NCBI GenBank assembly: GCA_963699175.1
Contig: OY969418.1
Location: 4,526,001-4,590,000, forward strand
Length of the DNA stretch: 64,000 bases
From: JACPYM01 sp963699175
GTDB taxonomy: Bacteria; Acidobacteriota; Blastocatellia; RBC074
Reading direction: 5' to 3'
Numbering within the stretch: the first letter of the stretch is position 1; every line of letters begins with the position of its first letter. Under the pieces are notes generated by a model, which saw only the letters and a program-made list of their open reading frames with translations, was not told the origin of the DNA and did not search any database. The position numbers and the translations under genes are program-made. This document shows positions 29,752-38,225 of the stretch, piece after piece.

Positions 29752-30795
29752 ATGAAAAACACATTTCTGTTTGCTTGCTTGCTTATGACTTTGGTTACTG
29801 GCAATTTGCTTGCCCAGGATGTCAAACTGGTTGACGCCAAAGACAAAAAACAGGTGGATGTTTTAGTTGATGGCAAGCCGTTCACCTCTTACGTCTATTG
29901 GGACGATCAGAAAAAGCCGATCCTCTATCCGCTGCGCACGTCCAAAGGCACTACCGTCACGCGTGGCTATCCGCTCGAAAAGGTGGCAGGCGAGCGCACC
30001 GATCATCCGCATCACATCTCAGCGTGGTTCAACTACGGCAACATCAACGGCGTTGATTTCTGGAACACGCCGCCCGAAGGCATGACACGTACACCCGGGC
30101 AATACGGCACGATCAAACATCGTGGCGTTAAGTCAATGAAGAGCGGCAAGGGCAAAGCTGAACTGGATGTGACGATGGATTGGCTGATGCCCGACGGCTC
30201 GAAGATCATGCAGGAAGATGATCAAATTTTCTTCCGCGCGGACAAAGACCTGCGCATCATTGACCGCGTCATTACGCTGACCGCACAAGACAAAAAAGTC
30301 GTCTTCAACGACAGCAAAGAAGGCGCGCTCGGCATCCGCGTCACGCGTACGCTCGAAGAGCCTTCGAACAGACCAGAAGTCTTTACCGACGCCAACGGCA
30401 ATCCGACCAAAGTTCCGGTGTTGGACAATACGGGCGTGGCAGGCGTTTACCTGAGCAGCGAGGGCAAAGTCGGCGAGAAAGAAGCCTGGGGCAAACGCGC
30501 TAAATGGATGACGCTCTCCGGCACGGTCAGGGGTGAAGACGTAGCGATAGGCATCTTCGATCATCCGAAGAATCCGACCTATCCCGCCTACTGGCACGCA
30601 CGCGGCTACGGGCTGTTCGCCATCAATCCGTTCGGCGCGAAAGAGTTCACCAACGGCGCAACGACGCTCAACTACACGTTGCAACCGGGCGAGAAGGCCA
30701 CCTTCCGTTTTCGCATCCTGGTTCATTCGGGCAAACTGACGAAAGAGCAGACAGAGGCCCTCTATCAGCAGTTCTTGAAGGATGTGACGAATTAG
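29752..30795 (+). CDS. exported PmoA-family (DUF6807-like) protein
   Basis: 347 residues with a signal peptide (about 1-22, NLLAQD). The body has YWDDQKKPILYPLRTSKGT, TDHPHHISAWFNYGNINGVD, FWNTP and HPKNPTYPAYWHARGYGLFA, the marks of the so-called methane oxygenase PmoA family. Despite the name this family is unrelated in evidence to particulate methane monooxygenase; the beta-sandwich and His pair in DHPHH suggest a carbohydrate-binding or lyase-like role. It is often adjacent to Gfo/Idh/MocA oxidoreductases, as here. A strong terminator follows. Confidence 0.85.
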   Translation: MKNTFLFACLLMTLVTGNLLAQDVKLVDAKDKKQVDVLVDGKPFTSYVYWDDQKKPILYPLRTSKGTTVTRGYPLEKVAGERTDHPHHISAWFNYGNINGVDFWNTPPEGMTRTPGQYGTIKHRGVKSMKSGKGKAELDVTMDWLMPDGSKIMQEDDQIFFRADKDLRIIDRVITLTAQDKKVVFNDSKEGALGIRVTRTLEEPSNRPEVFTDANGNPTKVPVLDNTGVAGVYLSSEGKVGEKEAWGKRAKWMTLSGTVRGEDVAIGIFDHPKNPTYPAYWHARGYGLFAINPFGAKEFTNGATTLNYTLQPGEKATFRFRILVHSGKLTKEQTEALYQQFLKDVTN

Positions 30796-30806
30796 CTAAT
30801 CGGCAA

Positions 30807-30854
30807 AAGGCAGCAATCAAACTCGCTGTTTCAGATTGCTGCCTTCGCCTTTTT
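30807..30854 (+). terminator. Rho-independent terminator after the PmoA-family gene
   Basis: A perfect 12-bp stem (AAGGCAGCAATC 30807-30818 with 30834-30845) is followed by CGCC and five T residues. It starts 12 bases after the stop codon. Confidence 0.85.
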
Positions 30855-30964
30855 GTTGAACGCGCACAAGCGCCAATCCCAAGACACACCTCAAGCAGAC
30901 CTGGGTTAAGCAAGCTGGACTGCACCAAGTTTATGAAGCCAGATTAGCGGCTGAACCCCGGCAA

Positions 30965-31174
30965 TTAAGCCGAGGCTGCGCGTCGCAAGCCAAAAATCTT
31001 GCGTAAATGGATCAACCAAAAACCCAGTCGAGTTGTGGCTACTTGTTCACTCGCAGATGACAGCACTGATTCATTGATAGTGCTGCCGCACATTGGACAG
31101 CAACGCGCGTAAGCATAAAGCGGATACTGGCAATGTGCACAATGCATGGCACAGCTTTCTCTATCTTTGGACAT
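30965..31174 (-). CDS. small zinc-ribbon protein, hypothetical
   Basis: 69 residues on the minus strand from ATG 31174, with AAGGTAG about 6 bases upstream. CAHCQYPLYAYARCCPMCGS gives two C-x-x-C knuckles, a zinc-ribbon of the double-zinc-ribbon type. The C-terminal half has a moderately hydrophobic stretch (TTRLGFWLIHLRKIFGL) that could be a membrane-associated helix. No family function is recognised. It is divergent from the phytanoyl-CoA dioxygenase gene. The call rests on the clean Cys pattern; it is short. Confidence 0.55.
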   Translation of the reverse strand: MSKDRESCAMHCAHCQYPLYAYARCCPMCGSTINESVLSSASEQVATTRLGFWLIHLRKIFGLRRAASA

Positions 31175-31346
31175 TTACTACCTTACTTTCCTGGGGGAAA
31201 GGTTTCTGCTTCTAGGGGAGTCGCCCGTCTTGTGAGGCTTGAGAAACAAGTAAGCGAATTATAGCCCGATAGCAGCCGATGTCTAGTAGGTCATTTGATT
31301 AAAATCTGCGCGGCCTGGATGACGTGATATTGTTGCCAAATAGAAT

Positions 31347-32261
<915 letters not shown>

Positions 32262-32288
32262 TCTGTCAGTATCAGTCTTAATTAGTAA

Positions 32289-32343
32289 AATCCGTGGCCC
32301 ATCAGACGTGATAGGCCACGGATTGCACGGATCGACGGATTGA
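32289..32343. repeat. hairpin plus CACGGAT words with a 9-nt period
   Basis: AATCCGTGGCC (32289-32299) pairs perfectly with GGCCACGGATT (32314-32324). The right arm then repeats the word: CACGGATTG at 32317, CACGGATCG at 32326 and ACGGATTGA at 32335, a 9-base step. On the minus strand the stem is followed by TTTTA and could end the sulfite oxidase-cytochrome transcript 80-110 bases after its stop. It fills part of the gap between two convergent genes. Confidence 0.65.
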
Positions 32344-32403
32344 AACAGATTTGCCGTCTGAGGCTGCGGCCAGTAGTGAATAAGGAGACTGAACAAGCAA
32401 GAA

Positions 32404-32949
32404 CTAGCGAGTTACAGCCAGCGGACGCGGTCCATAATTTTTGAAGAGATAGTCCACGAGCGCGTCTTTTTCATCATCCTTCACGGTCGCACCCCAACGC
32501 ACCATCTTCTCGACCTCGCGCAGCCAGCCTACACGAGACAGCCGCTGTTGCTCGGTTAAACCTGCTTCGTGACAGTTGAGGCATTGGTTCTCGAAGATTT
32601 GCTTGCCACGCTCTTCGGTTGTCGCTGAGGCGACTACGGTGGCAGGACGCGGCGTGAAGCGCGCCGCAAAGTAGTCCGCGAGAATCTCTTTTTCGTCATC
32701 TTTCACACTCGCGCCCCAGCGCATCATCTTCTCGACTTCGCGCACCCAACCGGCGCGCGATAATCGCTGCTGCACGATCAAGTCGGCTTCGTGGCAAGTG
32801 AGACATTTATTGCGCGCCAGTTCAGCCCCTTTACCATCAGGCAAATCCTGTTGTTTGGCGTGCGAGGCCGCTATATCGCGCAGCCCGCCGAACAGCGCAA
32901 ATACGAACCCGAACACGACGGCGAGTTTGAATGAATTACGCTTCGACAT
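32404..32949 (-). CDS. exported diheme c-type cytochrome with duplicated domain
   Basis: 181 residues with a signal or anchor sequence (about 1-30). Two near-identical small domains follow: CLTCHEAD (49-53 heme site) and CLNCHEAG (123-127). Each continues QQRLSR-x-GW-x-REVEKM with a Met as the likely sixth ligand (about 75 and 149), then WGA-x-VKDDEK. Each heme is covalently bound through C-x-x-C-H in the periplasm. The gene overlaps the end of the molybdenum oxidoreductase gene by 14 bases and would accept its electrons, as SorB does for SorA. The internal duplication looks recent. Confidence 0.9.
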   Translation of the reverse strand: MSKRNSFKLAVVFGFVFALFGGLRDIAASHAKQQDLPDGKGAELARNKCLTCHEADLIVQQRLSRAGWVREVEKMMRWGASVKDDEKEILADYFAARFTPRPATVVASATTEERGKQIFENQCLNCHEAGLTEQQRLSRVGWLREVEKMVRWGATVKDDEKDALVDYLFKNYGPRPLAVTR

Positions 32950-34123
32950 TGATCCTCACCTTATCAATCACATTCCAGAGGTAGCCTGACGGATTCCATT
33001 GCGGCGCGACCGGCTGCACGTTACCTTTGTCATCGGTAGCACGTGCCATTAACAAATATGAGCCAGGCTTAGTGATCCTGAACTCGGACTCGAAGGATTG
33101 CCAGGCGTATCTCTCGCGCTCCTTGCCCAGTTTCGCCAGTTGCCACGTCGAGCCGTTGTCCCTTGAGACTTCGACTTTGGTGATGAACGATTCACCTGCC
33201 CACGCGAAGCCTGCGATGCGCACCGGCCCGGCTTTCAGCTTCGTGCCATCGAGCGGCGCGTTGATGAATGATTTAACCACGAGGCCGGAGATCGGGAGCA
33301 TATCTTGCGGCGCGACCGCTTCGCCCGGCGCGACGCGGCGATTGGGATAACGATAAGCAGTTTTGACGAAGAATCCTTCGTGCTCTTTGTCAATCACCTG
33401 AATGTGCGTGAGCCATTTGACAGAGTAAGCGCCTTCCCAACCCGAGATGACCGCGCGCAGCGGGAAGCCGTGCAGCGGGGGTAGCGGCTGATCATTCATT
33501 TCGTAAGCCAGCACCGTATCCACGTGTAGCGCTTTTTCAATCGGCACGTTGCGGATGAACTCTGGCTGCTTGCCTACGGCTTTGTCGGCGCCGTCAAGCG
33601 CCACATATTTGCCGGTAGCCTTGACGCCTGCCCTCTTCAATACGGCGGCCAGGCGCACACCCGTGAAGCGCGCAGTGCCGACTGCGCCACGCTCCCATTG
33701 AATGCCCGCAACCGGCGGATCGTAAAAGGCGCGTCCGTTGCCCGCGCATTCGAGCGTGACGGTGACGATGGCCTTCGGAAATCTCTTCAACTCGTCGAGC
33801 GTCAGTGTGTAGGGCTTTTCAACCTCGCCATCAATCGTCAGCTTCCAATCGTTGGCATTCACTGTGGCCGCGTAAGCGTGATGGCGGACGTAAAACAAGT
33901 CGTTAGGCGTGAGCCAGGTGTTGAGCAAGCTGACTGGCGTCTCCAAATCTTCCGGGCGCACCGAGCGCACAATCAACTTCTCTTTGCCTTTGATCACATT
34001 GCCCTGGGCAAAGGCATATTTGGTGGGCAAAAGTTGGCTCAAGCCGATGGCCGCGCTTGCTTGCGTCGCGCCAATCAGGAAATCACGGCGTGGCAAGACG
34101 AGCCGTCCTGCTTTCTTTTTCAT
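32936..34123 (-). CDS. Tat-exported sulfite oxidase-like molybdopterin enzyme
   Basis: 395 residues beginning with a twin-arginine signal (PRRDFLIGATQASAAIG). The molybdopterin domain spans about 50-270; TVTLECAGNGR holds Cys126, the expected molybdenum ligand, and PLHGFPLRAVISGWEGAYSVKWL is characteristic. The C-terminal Mo-co dimerisation domain spans about 280-390. This is the SorA/SoxC-type family that oxidises sulfite to sulfate in the periplasm. The overlapping downstream diheme cytochrome gene supports a sulfite:cytochrome c dehydrogenase. GAGGTACCGCA precedes the start on the minus strand. Confidence 0.88.
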   Translation of the reverse strand: MKKKAGRLVLPRRDFLIGATQASAAIGLSQLLPTKYAFAQGNVIKGKEKLIVRSVRPEDLETPVSLLNTWLTPNDLFYVRHHAYAATVNANDWKLTIDGEVEKPYTLTLDELKRFPKAIVTVTLECAGNGRAFYDPPVAGIQWERGAVGTARFTGVRLAAVLKRAGVKATGKYVALDGADKAVGKQPEFIRNVPIEKALHVDTVLAYEMNDQPLPPLHGFPLRAVISGWEGAYSVKWLTHIQVIDKEHEGFFVKTAYRYPNRRVAPGEAVAPQDMLPISGLVVKSFINAPLDGTKLKAGPVRIAGFAWAGESFITKVEVSRDNGSTWQLAKLGKERERYAWQSFESEFRITKPGSYLLMARATDDKGNVQPVAPQWNPSGYLWNVIDKVRINVEA

Positions 34124-34239
34124 TGCGGTACCTCGTTGATGATAAATTCGTTCGGTTCGATCATGTGGGAATTCGCTAGTGATTCTATGCAGCGGTTACG
34201 CTTCGGTCAAATTGACACTACTGCAACTGGCTTCCTACA

Positions 34240-34911
34240 ATGCCCGCGCTGATAAACACGAGTCACGCAATGATTGAGGAATTGCTACAGAGTTACTTGG
34301 TCAAACGCCCGGCGATTTGTGCGCGCCTCGCCGAATTTGCCGAGATTGGGCAGCAGGGCGACGATGCGCAGTTGTTTGAGGAGTTGGCTTATTGCATCTT
34401 CACGGCTGGGGCGAGCGCCCGCATGGGTTTGAATTCGATTGCGCGCGTGCGCAAACATTTGCTCAAAGGCCGTCATACGACGCTTGAAAATCTGTTGCTG
34501 GGTGCGCATCGCTATCCACGAGCGCGCTCCGGCTACATCATAGTGACGCGCAATTATCTGCGGCGTGAATGTGGATTGCGCTTGCGTGAGAAGCTAGACT
34601 CATTCGGCAATGACACAGAAGCGCGGCGCGATTTCTTTGCCAGCAATCCCGGCGTCAAAGGCATCGGCTACAAAGAAGCCAGCCACTATTTGCGCAACAT
34701 TGGCTATCGCGGGTACGCGATCCTGGACAAACACATTTTGCGCACGTTATATGAGTGCGGTGTGACTCCCTCCCCTGACCCGCCCACCACGAAAAAAAAG
34801 TATCTCGCGCTCGAAGAAAGCATGAGAAAATTCGCGGCGGAGATTACAATCAACTTCGACGAACTTGATCTTCTGCTTTGGTCTAACAAAACCGGTGAGA
34901 TTTTGAAATGA
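34240..34911 (+). CDS. 8-oxoguanine DNA glycosylase/lyase, Ogg2 type
   Basis: About 213-223 residues; ATG 34270 (MIEELL) is as likely as ATG 34240, and neither has a good ribosome site. A helix-hairpin-helix GPD enzyme: FASNPGVKGIGYKEASHYLR contains the HhH with the catalytic Lys, AILDKHILR the following helix with the catalytic Asp region, and FDELDLLLWSNKTGEILK the C-terminal signature of archaeal-type Ogg2. It excises 8-oxoguanine and cuts the backbone. This type is common in archaea and scattered in bacteria. The following gap is filled by a heptad hairpin. Confidence 0.87.
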   Translation: MPALINTSHAMIEELLQSYLVKRPAICARLAEFAEIGQQGDDAQLFEELAYCIFTAGASARMGLNSIARVRKHLLKGRHTTLENLLLGAHRYPRARSGYIIVTRNYLRRECGLRLREKLDSFGNDTEARRDFFASNPGVKGIGYKEASHYLRNIGYRGYAILDKHILRTLYECGVTPSPDPPTTKKKYLALEESMRKFAAEITINFDELDLLLWSNKTGEILK

Positions 34912-34913
34912 AT

Positions 34914-34982
34914 GAAGGATGCAGGTAAAGGGATGCAGCGTTTGACGTGAACGCGTCTCTTATCCTTCCGCCTTCACCCTTC
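34914..34982. repeat. heptad hairpin, three 7-nt units per arm
   Basis: The left arm has three consecutive 7-base words (GAAGGAT at 34914, GCAGGTA, AAGGGAT ending 34934). The right arm, complemented, has GAAGGGT, GAAGGCG and GAAGGAT (34962-34982). The loop is about 27 bases. It starts 2 bases after the glycosylase stop and ends 15 bases before the next start, so it fills the gap. Pairing is imperfect between individual words. There is no T-run. Confidence 0.65.
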
Positions 34983-34997
34983 ACAGAGAGGTAGCTT

Positions 34998-36617
34998 ATG
35001 AAAACGGCTCTCCGGCGCCCCCTATCGGTTGTCGCATTGGTATTGGCCTTTGTATTGACTGCTGCGCCTGCTTGGGCGGAAACGCGTGACAAAGCGTTGA
35101 AACGCGCGGCAGGCGAAGTCCGCAAGGGCAATCTTGAAGTGGCTGAAAAGATCTATCGCGAATTGGTCGAACAGAGCACGCAGGATAAAGAAGCGCGCTT
35201 GGGTTTGAGTTTCGTGATGCTCAAATTGGCAAGGCTGCAAGAGGCTTATGATCTGGCCATGCAAGTACTCGCTCTCGAACCGCTCAATGCGCGCGCTCAC
35301 ACACTCGTCGGCACGACGTTGCTGCGTTCGGGCGAGTTCCGCAGCTCAGTTGAGGCACTTTTTACGGCGCTCAAATTGAATGAGCGTGAGGCGCTGGCTT
35401 ATGCCGGGCTGGCTGAAATTGAATACTTCGAGAACCGCGCGCGCAACGCTTACGATGGCATGCACAAAGCCATCTCGTTCGAACCGAATGAGCCGGATTA
35501 TTACATCTCGCTGGCGCGCGCCTGTTCGCGCTTGGAGCTTTACACTGAAGCGGCGGATTCCTATCAACGCTACCTCGAAGTCGCGCCGAAAACCGATCAA
35601 GAGCGGCGCGAGCGTATTCGCGGCCTGATTGCGTTTTATCGCTACCTGGGCAACACCAAGATTCATCGCATGGGTGGCAAGGAAATGACAGCGGTCAAAT
35701 TCGATTTGCTGCGCTATCGCCCCTTTGTCAACGTGATGATCAACGGCAAGGGGCCGTTGCGTTTTGTGATAGACACAGGCGCAAGCTTATCGGTGATCTC
35801 TGATGAAGCGGCGGTAAAACTAGGCATTAAGCCAGTTGCGCGTGGTGGCAAGGCGCGTGCGGTTGGCGGCAACGGTAGTTTCCCGATTGTTTACGGCGTG
35901 CTCGATTCGATGACCGTCGGTGACGTGAGGATCGAAGCCATCCCGGTTTACATCCGCACCGTGCACAACTCCGATGATACTCCGGCGGCCGAGCGCGCGG
36001 ACGGCTACATCGGTTTATCTATGCTGTCGAACTATCTGGTGACGCTCGATTATCAAAAGCGAGAGTTGACGCTGGATCGCCGCTTCGAGCAAGCAGCGGC
36101 CAATCAAACGCCCGCGCCTAATACGACACAACCGGCTGCCCCAAGCGGTGCCAATGTAATCGCCAATGTCGTTGGAATCGAAGTACCGATTCGCAGCACC
36201 AGCGGTGGACTGGCCAGCGCAGAGACTTTGCTGCCGCGCCTGGAGCGTCCGCTCAACTTCATCGTTGACACGGGCGCGACCACAACCGTCATCTCCAAAG
36301 CCGCCGTGAAGAGCCATCAACTTGAAGACTTGAAGTTGAAAGGCGAAACCTATCGTGTGATTGGCGCCGCCGGGATTGAAGAGGGTGCTGAAGCACTTGG
36401 GCTTTCCAACCTGACGGTCAGCGGGCTGCGCAAGAATAATGCGCGCGCCTTGATCCTCGATCTCGCCGCCGTCAACGAAACCTCCGGTTTCGAGCAACAC
36501 GGCATTCTGGGCGGCGATTATCTCTCGCATTTCCTGGTCAAGATTGATCTGCGGCGCTACTCGATGAAGCTGACGCCGCAGACCAAGGCGATCTCGGTGG
36601 CGGACGGGAAACAATGA
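34998..36617 (+). CDS. exported TPR protein with two retropepsin-like domains
   Basis: 539 residues. Signal peptide about 1-27 (APAWAE), then TPR-like helical repeats (about 30-200, for example AEKIYRELVEQSTQDKEARL), then two tandem aspartic protease-like domains: FVIDTGASLSVIS (Asp259) and FIVDTGATTTVIS (Asp424), joined by a Pro/Thr/Ala linker. Two DTG half-sites on one chain could form a pepsin-like active site without dimerisation. The TPR part may recruit substrate in the periplasm. GAGAGG precedes ATG 34998. The function of such bacterial proteins is unknown. Confidence 0.85.
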   Translation: MKTALRRPLSVVALVLAFVLTAAPAWAETRDKALKRAAGEVRKGNLEVAEKIYRELVEQSTQDKEARLGLSFVMLKLARLQEAYDLAMQVLALEPLNARAHTLVGTTLLRSGEFRSSVEALFTALKLNEREALAYAGLAEIEYFENRARNAYDGMHKAISFEPNEPDYYISLARACSRLELYTEAADSYQRYLEVAPKTDQERRERIRGLIAFYRYLGNTKIHRMGGKEMTAVKFDLLRYRPFVNVMINGKGPLRFVIDTGASLSVISDEAAVKLGIKPVARGGKARAVGGNGSFPIVYGVLDSMTVGDVRIEAIPVYIRTVHNSDDTPAAERADGYIGLSMLSNYLVTLDYQKRELTLDRRFEQAAANQTPAPNTTQPAAPSGANVIANVVGIEVPIRSTSGGLASAETLLPRLERPLNFIVDTGATTTVISKAAVKSHQLEDLKLKGETYRVIGAAGIEEGAEALGLSNLTVSGLRKNNARALILDLAAVNETSGFEQHGILGGDYLSHFLVKIDLRRYSMKLTPQTKAISVADGKQ

Positions 36618-36623
36618 GAAGAA

Positions 36624-36715
36624 GTAGACGGTAGACAGTAGACGGTAGTTTGAGTAGTGTGTGTGCGCTCACTGTTCAAACTACCGTCTACTGTTTATCA
36701 TCTATTGTCTACTGT
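36624..36715. repeat. heptad hairpin, four and five 7-nt units
   Basis: The left arm is four words in strict 7-base phase (GTAGACG, GTAGACA, GTAGACG, GTAGTTT; 36624-36651). The right arm, complemented, has five (GTAGACA, ATAGATG, ATAAACA, GTAGACG, GTAGTTT; 36678-36712). An uninterrupted 18-bp stem (36636-36653 with 36676-36693) closes a 22-base loop. It starts 6 bases after the TPR-protease stop and reaches within 3 bases of the PIN gene start. Confidence 0.85.
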
Positions 36716-36718
36716 TTT

Positions 36719-37180
36719 ATGGCTCCCAGTATCTATCTCGAAACGTCGGTGATTGGCGCGTATCTGGACAAGGGCGAATCGTTCCGGCGTGATCTGACGA
36801 TGCGTTGGTGGGAGCACGAATTGAAAAACTATCGCGCCTTCGTTTCGCCGCTGGTCGAGCGTGAGTTGGAACGCGCGCGCGAGCCGTACCGGCGTAGCTA
36901 TCTGGCGTTGATTCGCGACCTGCCGCAATTGGAGGTTACCGAAGAGGCGGCGATTCTGGCCGACGGATACATTGCGCGAGGCATCTTCCGGCGCAAATAT
37001 CTGGGTGACGCGCTCCACGTGGCGCTGGCGTCGTTTCACAAAATTGATTATCTGGTCACTTGGAATTTCGGCTTCCTGGCCAGCGTGCAGCAACAGGCGC
37101 GCATCCGGCTCTTCAACACATCCGCCGGTTTTTTCGTGCCGGGCATCGTGACGCCGGAATTTTTGGTAAGCGAGTTGTAA
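36719..37180 (+). CDS. PIN-domain ribonuclease, VapC-like
   Basis: 153 residues from ATG 36719. SIYLETSVIGAYLD is the first PIN strand (an acidic Glu-Thr-Ser where most have Asp-x-Asn/Ser), LVERELERAREPY supplies the conserved Glu, YLGDALHVALA the Asp, and DYLVTWNFGFLA the last strand. Such proteins cut RNA with bound magnesium and are usually toxins. No ribosome site is visible because the hairpin arm at 36624-36715 runs almost to the start codon. The 71-residue gene 17 bases downstream is the possible antitoxin, an order opposite to most VapBC pairs. Confidence 0.85.
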   Translation: MAPSIYLETSVIGAYLDKGESFRRDLTMRWWEHELKNYRAFVSPLVERELERAREPYRRSYLALIRDLPQLEVTEEAAILADGYIARGIFRRKYLGDALHVALASFHKIDYLVTWNFGFLASVQQQARIRLFNTSAGFFVPGIVTPEFLVSEL

Positions 37181-37197
37181 GCAGTATTCACCGTTTT

Positions 37198-37413
37198 ATG
37201 TATCAACGACCCCGTTTTCTCGAAGAGTTACACGCGATCCGCGAAGAGATGTCGCGTGAGTGTGACTATGACATTGATCTGTTTGCCGAGATGGTGCGCA
37301 GTGGTAAGCAACCTAACCACGGTCCGGCGCGTAACATTCGCGGTGTGCGCCAGTACGCGCCGCCCAATCCGCTGGTGGCCGTCAAACCTGCCGCCAGAAG
37401 GAAGGAGAAATAG
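37198..37413 (+). CDS. small protein downstream of PIN gene, possible antitoxin
   Basis: 71 residues from ATG 37198. PRFLEELHAIREEMSRECDY followed by DIDLFAEMV matches a recurrent pattern of small proteins with LEE(L/I)-x-x-IREE(M/I) found next to PIN genes. The C-terminal half is basic and Pro-rich (RQYAPPNPLVAVKPAARRKE), as in the disordered toxin-neutralising tail of many antitoxins. A DNA-binding domain is not obvious. It lies 17 bases after the PIN gene. Antitoxin function is inferred from position and size only. Confidence 0.65.
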   Translation: MYQRPRFLEELHAIREEMSRECDYDIDLFAEMVRSGKQPNHGPARNIRGVRQYAPPNPLVAVKPAARRKEK

Positions 37414-37428
37414 GTCTAAGCAGTAAGT

Positions 37429-38211
37429 ATGGGAGAACCTTTCGAAGCTATCGGATTCAAAGTTCATGACGCCGCCTCCTATCAGGCCCTAGCCGAAGAG
37501 GCGCAGAAGCGCGGCGCGCTCAGCCAGGCGCAGCGTGAGCAAGCCGTCTTGCACGGTTGTTGTTGGAGCTTGGGTGAGGGCTTGGAGGTTTGGACTGTGC
37601 TGCACGAATCCCGCGATGGAGTCTTTTACGCCGATTGCCGCCCGGCTTTCCGCGGCCGTCAGATCTTTGCACTCTATCCCTGGGAGATTGTCGAATATGA
37701 AGAAGACGGCGAAGCGTTTGCACGCGCCAAGCTGTTGCACAGCACGACGGAATTGATCTTTGAGCTACAGAACATCACTGAAATCAACCCGGCGGATTTT
37801 CGTGAGAGCGCCATCACCGCAACGGTAGCGGGCCTAGCCTATCGCGCACGCTTGAATAAACACGCGCAGGCGCCGCTCTTCAAACCCTTGCGTGAACGTT
37901 ACCCGCGCCGCCGCGTGGCCGAGAACGATTACGTCGTGCGTGGGGCAATCAGTTCTTGGCGCGAAATCAAGAACCCGCGCACAACCAGTGATCTGGTTTG
38001 GGTGCAAGTAGAGCTAGGTCAGTTCAATCTTGAGGTATTGATCAATCGCTCAGACTTGGAAGGTGAATTGAAACGCGGCGCGCAGTTTTCCGCCGAAGTC
38101 TGGCTGCAAGGCCACATCTTGAGCCGCCGCGAATTACTGGCGCGCTACGAAGGGCCTGATCTCACTGCTGCACAAAGTGAATTTTGGAAGTCGCTGCGGC
38201 GCTTTCACTAA
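37429..38211 (+). CDS. hypothetical cytoplasmic protein
   Basis: 260 residues, no signal peptide or membrane segment. I do not recognise the family. The N-terminal part (about 1-110) has FKVHDAASYQALAEEAQKRG and EGLEVWTVLHESRDGVFYAD, alternating strand and helix; the middle contains VVRGAISSWREIKNP and VWVQVELGQFNLEVLINRSD, beta-rich and possibly an OB-like or SH3-like fold; the C-terminus is a helix. It starts 15 bases after the small antitoxin-like gene, so it is probably co-transcribed with the PIN gene. Composition is similar to neighbours. Confidence 0.65.
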   Translation: MGEPFEAIGFKVHDAASYQALAEEAQKRGALSQAQREQAVLHGCCWSLGEGLEVWTVLHESRDGVFYADCRPAFRGRQIFALYPWEIVEYEEDGEAFARAKLLHSTTELIFELQNITEINPADFRESAITATVAGLAYRARLNKHAQAPLFKPLRERYPRRRVAENDYVVRGAISSWREIKNPRTTSDLVWVQVELGQFNLEVLINRSDLEGELKRGAQFSAEVWLQGHILSRRELLARYEGPDLTAAQSEFWKSLRRFH

Positions 38212-38225
38212 ATACGCTGGCCTGT

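Noticed and set aside
29752..30795. Methane monooxygenase subunit
   Set aside because: Only the family name suggests this; the protein is a soluble exported beta-rich protein without the membrane helices or metal sites of PmoA.
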